Assembly: GCA_020052095.1 (NCBI GenBank)
Contig: JAGVPT010000044.1
Location: 1-45,064, forward strand
From: Bacteroidota bacterium
GTDB lineage: Bacteria > Bacteroidota > Ignavibacteria > UBA10030 > UBA8401
Length of the DNA stretch: 45,064 nucleotides
Reading direction: 5' to 3'
The translations under genes and the position numbers were made by a program. Shown in pieces: positions 8,523 through 17,909 of this stretch (positions are counted from its first letter, which is position 1; each line of letters starts with the position of its first letter). The notes beneath the pieces are model-generated. The model was not told the DNA's origin. It ran no database searches and saw nothing but the letters and a program-made list of their open reading frames with translations.

Positions 8523-9749
8523 TTATGGGTAGAAACTGATTCTGCCGGTCCAAAACTTCGTTACAAGATACGAAATAAATCCGCCGCGTTCACGTCGTTG
8601 AATCGATGACGCAGCAATAACGCTGTCGGCAAAGGTATCAAGCGACCACTTATCAATAATCTTACTAGAATGCAACCCCATCTGTTCCAATCGCTCCGCA
8701 GGCAGGTCAGTCATTGCGGACATGCATTGCGCGAGGCCTCCAGAATCATCAACACCGAAGGTCCAACCGTTGCCCCCCTCCTCAACCAATTCCCCGCCTG
8801 CTCCGCATCCTCTGCTTATGAGAACCGGAAGGCGCGACGCCATTGCCTCGTTGACGACGAGTCCCCAGGTTTCACCTTCGCTCGGAAGAATGAACGCGCT
8901 CGCAAGACCATAGTAACGGCACAAATTCTCGCCGAACTGACTCCCAACAAATTTCACTTCGGGAAACTCTTTCATCCTCTCTTCATGGTGCTTTTGTTCA
9001 TCACCGTCACCGACAAGAATTAATCCCCACTTCTCTTTAGACGACGATTTCCTGTATTGACAGTACGCATCGAGAAGGGTTTTGATTCCTTTTCGTTCGA
9101 TAAACCTTCCGACAAAAAGGAAATACTTTGATGGAAGATTCAACTCGCGACGCAGTGTTGTGGCTTGACGGCGAAACATGTCCGCGAAGGTTTCAAAATA
9201 GTCGTTGTCGACTGTATCGACACCATAAAAAATTCTTTCGGGTGAAAATCCCATTTTCAGATAATATGGCGCGTGCGATGGCGCCGGGATGAACGCCGCA
9301 TCGATATTTCTATGAATAACCTTTTTTATGGCACTGATGATGGGTCCACGCCGATCCGAGAATTCCCACGCGTCATCCATCATAACGCTGATCTTGTTGT
9401 GCTGCAAGCAGTATTTGATCGACGCCATCCCTGATGGAAACGGCGTGGCCGGCGCGATCACAACGTCGGGCTGAAGCCGTTCGATTGTCCGAAGCGCGGT
9501 CGTATGAATGGTGTACGGAGCGAGCGCTCGGTACGATTTTCCGGAGAAGAGGCAAATGTAATCGTCTTCCCTCGACACGTTTTCGGGGAATGGATAGAGT
9601 GCATCCTTCGATGCCACCTCGATTGCGGTGAGGTGCCATTCGAGAGCGAGAAGGCGTTTTCGCGTATGCCGAATCCGTGCCACGTGGTGCGGCAAATATT
9701 TCGTCCACATGATGACGATATGCTTGCGCGGATTTGGAGTGCTGTTCAA
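8523..9749 (-). CDS. GT4-family glycosyltransferase
   Basis: This 408-residue GT-B retaining glycosyltransferase would transfer a nucleotide-activated sugar to a lipid-linked glycan on the cytoplasmic side. The second Rossmann domain begins at YFLFVGRFIERKGI (about 209-222), followed by LILVGDGDE. The EX7E motif is Glu293...Glu301 (GETWGLVVNEAM). The start is a TTG (9747-9749) overlapping the TGA of the upstream ligase gene. The ATG at codon 14 would cut the first beta strand, so TTG is preferred. The acceptor and sugar cannot be told from sequence. Confidence 0.88.
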   Translation of the reverse strand: MNSTPNPRKHIVIMWTKYLPHHVARIRHTRKRLLALEWHLTAIEVASKDALYPFPENVSREDDYICLFSGKSYRALAPYTIHTTALRTIERLQPDVVIAPATPFPSGMASIKYCLQHNKISVMMDDAWEFSDRRGPIISAIKKVIHRNIDAAFIPAPSHAPYYLKMGFSPERIFYGVDTVDNDYFETFADMFRRQATTLRRELNLPSKYFLFVGRFIERKGIKTLLDAYCQYRKSSSKEKWGLILVGDGDEQKHHEERMKEFPEVKFVGSQFGENLCRYYGLASAFILPSEGETWGLVVNEAMASRLPVLISRGCGAGGELVEEGGNGWTFGVDDSGGLAQCMSAMTDLPAERLEQMGLHSSKIIDKWSLDTFADSVIAASSIQRRERGGFISYLVTKFWTGRISFYP

Positions 9750-11122
9750 TGGTCACCACTGTCTTGCGTATCGGCCTCATTCGAAACCGACGTTGTGGCA
9801 TCGTCCTCCAATCTTTCGTCTTCACGGTATGTCAATGAACGTGTCGTTCTTCGGTATCGGTTTTCGTAGAACTCGTCTTCTTCATACGAGATTTTTTCCA
9901 GCCGTGCACGTTTTTCCGCGCCGTACGCAAGACCGATGATCGTGAACTGAAGATTGCCGTAGAACGCTGCATACAACACAATATTGTCCGTAAACATCAT
10001 AAGAACAAATGGAAGAAATGATGAAGCGCCGGCAAAAAAGAATGTGCGTATCTCTCCCTCGCTGTGCCGCGCCTTTTTGAGAAGATGGCGAACCTGAAGA
10101 ATCATTGTCAGAAGAAACAACATAGTACCGACAACACCGTAATCGTACAAGAACCGGAGCCAATCGTTATGAGGATGCGTGAGCTGTCCTTCTGACAGTT
10201 TCAAGATTAATTCTTCCGATGCGTTGGCGCCATGCCCCCACCAGGGCTTGTTGGCAATCTCTAGCAGCAATATTTCTGCCATATAGCGTCGGCCGCTCGT
10301 CGCAAGAGTTCCTTCATCTCCAATATCTTTGAGTGTACCTTCCCCTGTCATGAACATTTTTCCTTGTACACGCGACGTGTAGAAGAGGGCCAACCCAAGA
10401 AGAGCAACAATCACCATCAGAACTACCCTCATCCGCAACTTCATGGGTGAAAAGGTGAATGGCAACGACAATCCTGTTACGAAGATTGCCATGCGCGTCA
10501 GCGCCAAAACGGGCAGCGTCGCGATAGCTCCCCACCAAAGCAGGTCTCTTACCCTCCCAAACGAATAGCCGGAGACAAAAAAGCTGGCAAGCAGTGTAGC
10601 GGTAATCGCCTGAGGCGCCAATGCGGTAGTGCCGGGCAATTGTCCTGTAAGGAGAAGACCGGTTAGAAGGCCGGCAAGAACAAGAAGAGATATCGAGAAG
10701 ATTCGTACAAGAATCTCAAAGTTAATAAGTTGCTCTTCATCGATCCTCGCGGTCGATGCGGCCATCCCGACAATAACAGGACACAGAAGCATCGCGCTTC
10801 GTTGCAGGTTAGTGTAGTCGGACATGTATCCACTCAGAATGATGAAGAGTCCCCACGGCATCCATACGGAAATCGGAAAACTCATTCTGTCTAAGTTCGC
10901 TGGAATGATCATGGCGGAGAATGCGAAACAAAGTATCCATGCGTACCCTGCGACAGAGAACATCAATAAACTCGCACCGCCAAAAGCGCATGCAAAAAAT
11001 GTTGTGATGAAGACCATCCACACGATGATGGAAAGCTTTGAATGCCGCAGAGCATCTTTCCAACTCAGCGTTCCGACTTCTTCGACTTCTTCTAAAACAT
11101 CATCTGGGACTTCTTCTGCCAT
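9746..11122 (-). CDS. O-antigen ligase/polymerase-family membrane protein
   Basis: This 458-residue polytopic inner-membrane protein has about ten hydrophobic segments and a large loop holding the Wzy_C/WaaL signature, including GHGANA and HPHNDWL. Proteins of this family join O-antigen to lipid A core (WaaL) or polymerise repeat units (Wzy); sequence alone does not decide. The charged C-terminal tail (about 395-458, many Glu, Arg and Asp) is cytoplasmic and unusual in length. The stop overlaps the next gene's TTG. In a locus with a Wzm/Wzt exporter, a ligase role fits better, because ABC-exported chains are polymerised before export. Confidence 0.82.
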   Translation of the reverse strand: MAEEVPDDVLEEVEEVGTLSWKDALRHSKLSIIVWMVFITTFFACAFGGASLLMFSVAGYAWILCFAFSAMIIPANLDRMSFPISVWMPWGLFIILSGYMSDYTNLQRSAMLLCPVIVGMAASTARIDEEQLINFEILVRIFSISLLVLAGLLTGLLLTGQLPGTTALAPQAITATLLASFFVSGYSFGRVRDLLWWGAIATLPVLALTRMAIFVTGLSLPFTFSPMKLRMRVVLMVIVALLGLALFYTSRVQGKMFMTGEGTLKDIGDEGTLATSGRRYMAEILLLEIANKPWWGHGANASEELILKLSEGQLTHPHNDWLRFLYDYGVVGTMLFLLTMILQVRHLLKKARHSEGEIRTFFFAGASSFLPFVLMMFTDNIVLYAAFYGNLQFTIIGLAYGAEKRARLEKISYEEDEFYENRYRRTTRSLTYREDERLEDDATTSVSNEADTQDSGDH

Positions 11123-11132
11123 AAGCTCACTT

Positions 11133-12113
11133 TTACGAAATGTGACGATGCAGCGTCTTTATAAAGGTAAAGATTTGCAGAACAAATTTCTTTATTTTTC
11201 TTGGCGTTGTCGCGAGAAGGAAATACATGGCGGCACGCGGATTCACCTTCGAATAATGCCACATTTTTCGCACTTCTTCCAGAGCATGGTTGGAATCCTC
11301 CAGTTGCACAAACATCGACGCTCTCATTCTGTGCCACATACCCGCATAATGCCGAAAATCGTCTCGCTGTTCTGGATGAGCGTGCGCCATCAACCGCGCC
11401 AATTCCTTCCCCACCCTGTCCGGCAATTCCGGTGTTCGTGTCGGAAATCCCGTCAAAGCTCCGCGGAGCCGAAACACCGCACATTGGCTTTTCGAGAAGG
11501 CAATCTGATGGTCGATTGCCAGGCGCGCCCACGTCAGCAAATCCTCCCCGATCGCAATCCCTTCGGGAAATCCGCCGATTGATCGCAAAGCGGATTTCTT
11601 CACTGCAATCGCAGAGGACCAGAGAGGCGGATCGGAATGCGAGGCTACCTCAAAATAGTTTCTCAGGACTCCTTCCCACTCGCCCGGCGGAACTCTCTGA
11701 AGAATCGGCGAACGAACACTACCGTCAAGTTCCTTGTACACATAGTGTGTCGCAAATACTGAACATTCAGGAAACGTCCCACACAATCTGCTTATAGTCT
11801 CAAGAAAGTCGCGCTTCCATTCATCATCTGCGTCGAGGAAGGCTACGAGGTTCCCTTGCGCTTCAGCAATGCCGCGATTTCGGGCTGCCGATACGCCTCT
11901 GTTTTCCTGGTCGACGACTCGGATGCGTCCATCGTTCAGATCGCGCGCAACTTTTTCCCCACCGTCGGTCGATCCGTCATTCACCACGATCAACTCAAAA
12001 TCAGAAACAGATTGCTCGAGGACAGAATGCACTGCTCTGTGCACTTCCTTCACATTATTGTACAAAGGTATCACAACGCTTATGAGCGGAGAGTCCACGG
12101 ATTCATCTCTCAT
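11133..12113 (-). CDS. GT2-family glycosyltransferase
   Basis: This is a 326-residue GT-A inverting glycosyltransferase. The N-terminal ISVVIPLYNN strand, the VVNDGSTDGG nucleotide-binding stretch and the DXD-type metal motif FLDADDEW are all present. An ED (GEDLLTW) in the second half matches the catalytic base region. The ATG at 12113 is preferred over the TTG at 12125 because it reduces overlap with the upstream FkbM gene to 11 nt. The C-terminal 80 residues form a basic, helical extension, perhaps for membrane association. Donor and acceptor are unknown. Confidence 0.87.
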   Translation of the reverse strand: MRDESVDSPLISVVIPLYNNVKEVHRAVHSVLEQSVSDFELIVVNDGSTDGGEKVARDLNDGRIRVVDQENRGVSAARNRGIAEAQGNLVAFLDADDEWKRDFLETISRLCGTFPECSVFATHYVYKELDGSVRSPILQRVPPGEWEGVLRNYFEVASHSDPPLWSSAIAVKKSALRSIGGFPEGIAIGEDLLTWARLAIDHQIAFSKSQCAVFRLRGALTGFPTRTPELPDRVGKELARLMAHAHPEQRDDFRHYAGMWHRMRASMFVQLEDSNHALEEVRKMWHYSKVNPRAAMYFLLATTPRKIKKFVLQIFTFIKTLHRHIS

Positions 12114-12948
12114 GATCGGACACAAAAAGGGTGGGCCCTATGTACGCGTCGCCCTGAAATTCCTTGTGTTCCCTGAAATACATATCGAAACACCGCAAGT
12201 TGTGTTGCCTCAAGAACTCGGACATATCCTTGTCGGAGTATCCAAAATGCTTCCAATTGTAAGGATGAAGTTCGCAGAATATTCTTCCGAAACGGCATTC
12301 CTTCCAGTTAATGCTTCGTAGCACATTTAGCTCCGCTCCTTCGACATCAATGATCATTATGTCCACGGCAGCGAGAGAATATTTCTTCAAAAGGCCGGAA
12401 AGCGGAATCGCTTCTACCTTGAATGCCGCAGGATCGATCGATTCCACGATTCGGCTCTGGTCCTCATTGTCCGTAAATTGAAAAGTGCCAGATCGTTCCA
12501 TAATTGCGGCGCTCTCGCATTTCACGGTATCTTCAAGATTATTCTTCCGAACGTTTTCTTCGAGGATCATAAACGCTGATGGATTTGGCTCGACCGCAAT
12601 GATTGTACCCTTCTTCTTTTGCACCAACTTGCCGAGGAGGATTGCGTACGCTCCGTGATGCGCTCCGACATCGACAACAACGGGAGGATCTTTCAGTTCC
12701 GCCAAAAAAAGATATGCTGAATGCGTCTGCACATAGTCGCCGTACCGAACAATCGTTGAGAATATCTCGCGAGTCGGAAAACGGAGCCCGCGAAACGAAG
12801 GAAAGTACGTGGACGGCGCGAAGTTAAATTGCTCTCCAAAGACAATCTCTTTTCTTCCCCCGGACATATTCCAGTACATTTGCCGGATATTCTGAAAAAG
12901 CTTGTACGCAGCCGTCGCAAGCAACGTGCGCATCTTAGAGTTGAGCAT
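12103..12948 (-). CDS. FkbM-family methyltransferase
   Basis: This 281-residue SAM-dependent methyltransferase has motif I VVDVGAHHGAYA (about 90-101), the acidic ribose-binding IAVEPNP (about 116-122) and the family motif IIDVEGAEL (about 208-216). FkbM proteins in polysaccharide loci O-methylate sugars. The start codon lies within the end of the preceding GT4 gene (14-nt overlap), which suggests coupling. It is one of three FkbM genes in the window; a second is intact (31782) and a third is broken (30115). The substrate is unknown. Confidence 0.9.
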   Translation of the reverse strand: MLNSKMRTLLATAAYKLFQNIRQMYWNMSGGRKEIVFGEQFNFAPSTYFPSFRGLRFPTREIFSTIVRYGDYVQTHSAYLFLAELKDPPVVVDVGAHHGAYAILLGKLVQKKKGTIIAVEPNPSAFMILEENVRKNNLEDTVKCESAAIMERSGTFQFTDNEDQSRIVESIDPAAFKVEAIPLSGLLKKYSLAAVDIMIIDVEGAELNVLRSINWKECRFGRIFCELHPYNWKHFGYSDKDMSEFLRQHNLRCFDMYFREHKEFQGDAYIGPTLFVSDHER

Positions 12949-14104
12949 ACGCTCCCATTATCGTTTCATGAAATTTGCTGATCGGAAACAGTTGTGAAAC
13001 GCGCAGCTTCCCATTTCTTCCCATGGAATTAGCCTTCCGTTTGCCAGACAGCAATATCAGGAGTGATGACGACATTTTCTCGATATCTCCGTACGCGACG
13101 AGCAGGCCCGTCTTGTCATGCTCAATAACCTCCCTCAGACCGCCCACATCGCTCGCTACGACCGGCAGGCCTGCTGCCATTGCCTCTGCTGCGCTGAGAC
13201 CGAATCCCTCAAACTCCGACGGAACCGCGACAACATCCATCAGTCCATATAGTCGAAATGTCTCATACTGCGGCTTTGCCCCTAACCAAACAACGTTTTC
13301 CGCAATCCGTAGTTCCTTTGCGAGAGATTGCAGGGCGGATTTGTCCGGGCCATCACCGATAACAAGAAGCGTCGTGTTGGGTGCAGATTGGAGTACCAAT
13401 TCCATTGCGTGGAATAGAAAAGAGTGTCCTTTTTCAGATCGAAGTCTCGCTATCACCCCAATAACATGTTTGGTCTTGATCCCCAAACGTTTTTTCATTG
13501 CTTTCGGATTAACAGATCCGGCAAGTTTTTCCATTTTCTGAATATCAATCGCGTTGTACACCGTGTAATGGTGAACATTGGAGTCGAGTGCAGCTCCATC
13601 ATACATCTTGCCTGTTCCAAACCAGGATCGCTCGGTGGCGATCGAGTTGCAGAAGAACATCGTACAGAGCTTTGCCGATATTCGCACGAAATTCTTTTCT
13701 CTTTTGCCAAACAGGTACCGGGGATAGTGAATCGTCGCAAGGACATTTTTCACTCCGGCCAATTTTGCCGCGATAATGGGAATGAGTCCCGGCGCAACAT
13801 ATTGCACATGCACAATATCGGGTCGTGTCCTATGGAAGTACCGTGTTAGGTTCCAGAGTAATATCAGCATCTGTCCATAAGAAGTGTGCTCTTGAGACCG
13901 CTGCAGACGCAAACGATGTACCTGTGCGCCTTCTTTTTCAAATTCTTCTACTATATTATTTTCAAACTCGTAATAGCAGCATACAGTGACGCGATACCCC
14001 TCTTCCCGCAACACTCGGACAAGTGCAAGCGTCTGAATTTCTGTTCCGCCACGCAATAAGATTGGGATTGCAATGACGACTGTTTTCTCATTCATCGACT
14101 TCAT
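12935..14104 (-). CDS. GT4-family glycosyltransferase
   Basis: This 389-residue GT-B glycosyltransferase has the N-terminal glycine loop LLRGGTEIQTL (16-26), IGVIARLRSEKGH opening the C-terminal domain, LLVIGDGPDK, and EX7E at Glu299...Glu307 (FEGFGLSAAEAM). Length is normal for the family. Its N-terminal 80 residues are clearly paralogous to the start of the adjacent chimeric gene (14104-14817), sharing the GG-E-TL loop and VCCYY, so a tandem GT4 duplication once existed here. Its ATG shares one base with the chimera's TAA. The donor sugar is unknown. Confidence 0.9.
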   Translation of the reverse strand: MKSMNEKTVVIAIPILLRGGTEIQTLALVRVLREEGYRVTVCCYYEFENNIVEEFEKEGAQVHRLRLQRSQEHTSYGQMLILLWNLTRYFHRTRPDIVHVQYVAPGLIPIIAAKLAGVKNVLATIHYPRYLFGKREKNFVRISAKLCTMFFCNSIATERSWFGTGKMYDGAALDSNVHHYTVYNAIDIQKMEKLAGSVNPKAMKKRLGIKTKHVIGVIARLRSEKGHSFLFHAMELVLQSAPNTTLLVIGDGPDKSALQSLAKELRIAENVVWLGAKPQYETFRLYGLMDVVAVPSEFEGFGLSAAEAMAAGLPVVASDVGGLREVIEHDKTGLLVAYGDIEKMSSSLLILLSGKRKANSMGRNGKLRVSQLFPISKFHETIMGAYAQL

Positions 14105-14817
14105 TAATGATGACTCTCCTCGTCGCGATGCGACTGAAGGTAGCTAGAAATCTTTTCCGCGACGATGTTCGCGCCCTTCTCGTTAAAGTGCATCGCATCA
14201 TAAAAGACTTCGCTGCTGTGAGGAATTTCGGCCGCAAGATCAAACACTTCCACGCTGTCCGCATGGCAGCTCACAATCAGTTCTTCATTGAAAATCCCCA
14301 ACAGCTTGGCGTACGTCGCTGCCGACAGTTTCCCCTTTTTTCCGTTCACGGAGTAGTCCCAGCCCACCACGGAATTCCAAGTATTGGAGCTGTCAAATAA
14401 TAGTGGCTGCGTCAGAAAAATAGTCCTGACCCTGAGCCTCTTCAAATCGACAACGTTCGTATGCACACTATTCCGAAACTCGACAAGCCACGGGACGAGC
14501 AGATGCAGTTGGACCATCAGAGAAATCAATTCAAAGAGTGTCGCGCGTGTCGTGATGCTTCTCCTCCGTTTCAACAAAAGAACACGTGCTCCGGGTGACT
14601 CATATTGACTTACCATCGCATCATTGTACTTGTAGTAACAGCATACGGCGACCTTGTACCCCTGCTGCACCAGAATACGGAGGAATGAAAGGGTATGGAC
14701 CTCGGCTCCTCCTTGAAGTATCATGAGCATTGCAACGATAATATGTTTCTTTCTGAGTTCACAATCTTTCTGTTTTTTTGAAACTGCTGCCCTACAAGCC
14801 GAGTGTGATGCGAGCAA
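14104..14817 (-). CDS. Chimeric ORF: GT4 N-terminus joined to SGNH-hydrolase C-terminus
   Basis: This 237-residue ORF is made of two unrelated halves. Residues 24 to about 108 match the N-terminal lobe of the neighbouring GT4 (ILQGGAEVHTL, VAVCCYY). Residues from about 112 to 237 match the C-terminal part of the SGNH hydrolase at 20827-22128 (TIFLTQPLLFD, KLSAATYAKLL, and block V with the catalytic DAMHF). The GT4 nucleotide-binding domain with EX7E is missing, and so are the SGNH serine, block II and block III. Neither activity should remain. The simplest explanation is a deletion that joined a GT4 paralogue to an SGNH paralogue. The reading frame is intact and sits in a tightly packed operon, so a protein may still be made. 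The start is uncertain because no good Shine-Dalgarno is seen. Confidence 0.8.
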   Translation of the reverse strand: MLASHSACRAAVSKKQKDCELRKKHIIVAMLMILQGGAEVHTLSFLRILVQQGYKVAVCCYYKYNDAMVSQYESPGARVLLLKRRRSITTRATLFELISLMVQLHLLVPWLVEFRNSVHTNVVDLKRLRVRTIFLTQPLLFDSSNTWNSVVGWDYSVNGKKGKLSAATYAKLLGIFNEELIVSCHADSVEVFDLAAEIPHSSEVFYDAMHFNEKGANIVAEKISSYLQSHRDEESHH

Positions 14818-14887
14818 TACCTGCGAAATGCTCTACATGCCGCATCGCAAAACAATTCTTCTTATGCGCTCGATCTAAAGCATATGC

Positions 14888-15514
14888 TCACAATCCTTTG
14901 CTCTCCTGCGGTCGATAGAGCTGAGGATTAAGGGACGGGTCGTTATACATCTTGAATTGGCGATAGAGAACCATCTTTATAGAACCCCGATTCAATGCAA
15001 GAATCATATCTTTCAACGCCTGCTGCAGATTTCTTTGCTGCTGTTTAAGTATCTCCAATTTTCCTGCGCATGTATTACGATGTGCTGCATCCACATCTTT
15101 TCGCCGTGTCTGATCGAACATGTAATAGACCTTTAGAGACAAGATGGACAATCGATCAAAAACACTTCCCGGTGTCTCAGTGCGAAGGGGCAATTCCCTG
15201 TCGCCAAGTTGCTTGTAATGATTCTCGACCAACCATATGTCAATCTTTTCAATGATATCATTTCGTTGCTGGTTCAGAGTGTCGATGGTGCGCTTTGCCG
15301 CCACAATAAGCGAGTCACCGACATCCCTTCGGCGGGCAAAATCCTCCTGATTCCATAGTGAATGATTGCAGACAAGAAGTTGAAAAATAAGGGCTTCTAA
15401 CTCCTTCGATGCTGCGGGGGCGCCAATTTTCTTGTTGTTTGCCAATCTGGTGACCCACACATCAAGCGAATTGAATATCTCTTCCAATTGTTCGCGATGA
15501 AACTTTTTCTCCAT
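14888..15514 (-). CDS. DUF4254 domain protein
   Basis: This 208-residue soluble, helical protein belongs to the DUF4254 family, which is frequently found beside LPS or O-antigen glycosyltransferases in Bacteroidota. Seen here are the LWNQEDFARR segment, the SVFDRLSILSLKVYYM stretch and the C-terminal YRQFKMYNDPSLNPQLY stretch, which I recall as characteristic of the family. No enzymatic motif is known to me. Its place between glycosyltransferase genes suggests a role in glycan assembly, possibly as a partner or acceptor-recognition protein. Family assignment is firm; function is unknown. Confidence 0.85.
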   Translation of the reverse strand: MEKKFHREQLEEIFNSLDVWVTRLANNKKIGAPAASKELEALIFQLLVCNHSLWNQEDFARRRDVGDSLIVAAKRTIDTLNQQRNDIIEKIDIWLVENHYKQLGDRELPLRTETPGSVFDRLSILSLKVYYMFDQTRRKDVDAAHRNTCAGKLEILKQQQRNLQQALKDMILALNRGSIKMVLYRQFKMYNDPSLNPQLYRPQESKGL

Positions 15515-15656
15515 TCGAATGGGTCCTTTTAGTAATGAGATAAGGGTACGACCGCCTGCTCACGGTCGAGAAAGAGAGTACGTCTGTGTTCATTCCTGTT
15601 GGAAAGCGCTCGACGTCAATCCGCTAGGCTTTGTATCTACTGCGATCCGTCGCCGT

Positions 15657-16685
15657 TCATGGCGTCACTGCCTTTCTGAATTTATTCAAGAAACTCAGTC
15701 CATGGCAGTAAAACCAGGTCGCAATGAGTTTCATTTTCGTATTGATGGAGACCATCCACAGGATCCTCGACCAGTATGGCAGAGAACTTTTTCTCCAGCC
15801 AGATATTTCTCGGTCAAGTGTGCGGGCGAGCTCCGTCGCTGTTCTGATAAATTCTTTGTTCTTTGTGTAGCAACCTTCGAAGAGCAACAGATTAATGAAC
15901 CGAATACTAAGCCTGCCAAGTGCCTTTATAGTTTCCTTGTCCAGATGACTGGAACGATGAAAATGATATCGCACAGCGAATTCATAATCGACAGCGAGAC
16001 GATGTGTCAATGATGCAACCCGCGCAGTCGCAGATTCGGAATGAATACGGAATTGTGCGAGCGGCTCACTAATACCGACCACATCCGTATATTGTCCGAC
16101 ACGCAGAAAGAAATCATCATCCGCGATCAGACCTGCTTCCTTCCGGTACGCACATCGTTCGATGATTAAAGAGCGCCGGCTCAAGACACCAGGGCAACGG
16201 TGAATATGTTCGTTTCGTTCAACACTCTGTATATATTTGTGTGCGTAGACTGTTCCGGAATAGAGTACTGGTTTCAAATCGTGTGGCAAAGGGGATTTCT
16301 TCGTTATCTCTCCCAGTTCGTTGGTATAGGAATACCCTGTAAAGAAATGATGGATCCCGGGAAATTCTCTCGTCGCCCCCTCCATAATCTCAAGATATCG
16401 GGGGTCCAGAACATCGTCTTGATGAAGCACTGTCACAAATTCACTTTTCGAGAATTGAATTGCGCGGTTCCAGGCATCAGCAAAACCTGTGGGTGTGCCA
16501 TTATAAATATACCGAACCGCTCCAGTTGCTTGAGTCTCCTGGACAATTTCTGCAGAACGGTCTGTCGACCCATCATCAACAACAACAATTTCATCAGCGG
16601 GACGCCTCTGGTTCATCGCAGAAGCGAGAGTCGCCTTGAGATATTTCTCTCCGTTATGTACCGGGATGGCAATAGAAAATGTCAC
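15657..16685 (-). CDS. GT2-family glycosyltransferase
   Basis: This 342-residue GT-A glycosyltransferase starts SIAIPVHNGEKYL and contains VVVDDGSTDRS and the metal-binding LHQDDVLDP. The DDDFFLRVG segment near residue 190 holds the probable catalytic acidic residue. The start is a GTG (16683-16685) 12 nt after the GT4 gene's stop. A gap of about 140 nt without features separates it from the DUF4254 gene. The sugar donor is not predictable. Confidence 0.87.
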   Translation of the reverse strand: MTFSIAIPVHNGEKYLKATLASAMNQRRPADEIVVVDDGSTDRSAEIVQETQATGAVRYIYNGTPTGFADAWNRAIQFSKSEFVTVLHQDDVLDPRYLEIMEGATREFPGIHHFFTGYSYTNELGEITKKSPLPHDLKPVLYSGTVYAHKYIQSVERNEHIHRCPGVLSRRSLIIERCAYRKEAGLIADDDFFLRVGQYTDVVGISEPLAQFRIHSESATARVASLTHRLAVDYEFAVRYHFHRSSHLDKETIKALGRLSIRFINLLLFEGCYTKNKEFIRTATELARTLDREISGWRKSSLPYWSRILWMVSINTKMKLIATWFYCHGLSFLNKFRKAVTP

Positions 16686-16697
16686 ACTTGTGGCGCT

Positions 16698-17909
16698 TTA
16701 CATGAAATAATAAAATCGTTTAGTGCGATTTGTCATTCGTTCTCGTGCAATTTCTTTCCCGCCTATCACGTTCGATAATATAGATGCCCACTGCTCCCTC
16801 CACCGCTTGAGCGAAAAGCCATCCTGGGAAGATCTCCATGCATTTTTTTGTATCTCCTGTCTCTTTGTTGGATTCTCGATGAGAAACTTCAGCCCATCAA
16901 CAATGGAATCTTTGTTCGGAAAACAGAGGATGCCATTGTGCATGGAAATGATCTCGGTGACAATTCCAAACATGTTCGTGGCGACAACGGCACAACCCGC
17001 GGACATTGCTTCGAGAATCGAGAACGAAGTCGCTTCCCCACATACGGATGGCACCAACGCTATGTCAAAGTCTTTATGGAATTTAGTTGCCTTCTCAGCG
17101 TCATACGAGGTGACGGTGACGCGCCGCTCGTTTAAAAAGCTTTGCACTATCAGAGATTTGTCTCCCCCCTCGCCGGCAATCGTTACTTCAACATTCGGAT
17201 AGAGTGAAAGTAACTCTTTGAATACTTCAATGGCTAGGCGCGTTCCCTTTTCCTGTACCAGACGACGAGCGAAGATGATGCGAACTGGTTTTTTCCGGTT
17301 TCCCTTTTTATCCCGGGATGCATTCCATCCCACCTTTAGCGCAGGATTGGGATTGTACCACACCCTTCCTTCATGGTTCGGCCCTCGAAATGAACGGTAC
17401 CAATTCAGAAACGTCAAATCAGCAACGACTCGGTTATAGCAGTTTTCAAAATATTCAACCCCTTTGATCTGTTTGCGAAGTCGTAAAATTTTCTCCCCAG
17501 CCTTCGTGCGAAAGATTTTCTTCTCCGTCAAGACTTCAATCGGAGCATCCCACGATAGGCCCTGCATAATCGAAATCGCCAGGGGATTGTTATTCCGGAC
17601 AGAAAAAAAATCGGCCGCAAAAAGTTCTATCCGTTCAGATGATCGCGAACGCTGCTCTGCAACTGAACGAAAATGGTTAACAACTTCACCCGTTGGCCGC
17701 TCCAAACCCGGGTAATCGGGGATCCCAATTACGCTTGCTTTCCCAAATTTTGTTTCCAAATGCCTGTGATAGCATTGATACACTGTTGAATCGTAACCGA
17801 GCTGGTCAAGAAGCGGGCAAAGAAATGCCAATTGTGTGCCGATGCCGCCACCCCCGACACCCGAGCCATCTTCTTTGAGAAACTGAAGAAAATAGATATC
17901 GACCTTCAT
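16698..17909 (-). CDS. GT4-family glycosyltransferase
   Basis: This 403-residue GT-B glycosyltransferase has an N-terminal glycine-rich loop (GSGVGGGGIGTQL, about 15-27) that is longer than usual. The C-terminal domain begins RIIFARRLVQEKGT and contains VTIAGEGGD. EX7E is Glu292...Glu300 (GEATSFSILEAM). Its ATG overlaps the TGA of the upstream GT4 by 4 nt. It probably adds a sugar to the growing lipid-linked chain in the cytoplasm; donor unknown. Confidence 0.88.
   Translation of the reverse strand: MKVDIYFLQFLKEDGSGVGGGGIGTQLAFLCPLLDQLGYDSTVYQCYHRHLETKFGKASVIGIPDYPGLERPTGEVVNHFRSVAEQRSRSSERIELFAADFFSVRNNNPLAISIMQGLSWDAPIEVLTEKKIFRTKAGEKILRLRKQIKGVEYFENCYNRVVADLTFLNWYRSFRGPNHEGRVWYNPNPALKVGWNASRDKKGNRKKPVRIIFARRLVQEKGTRLAIEVFKELLSLYPNVEVTIAGEGGDKSLIVQSFLNERRVTVTSYDAEKATKFHKDFDIALVPSVCGEATSFSILEAMSAGCAVVATNMFGIVTEIISMHNGILCFPNKDSIVDGLKFLIENPTKRQEIQKNAWRSSQDGFSLKRWREQWASILSNVIGGKEIARERMTNRTKRFYYFM

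Noticed and set aside
11201-11797. Plus-strand frame of 198 codons
   Set aside because: It is a shadow of the GT2 gene on the opposite strand.
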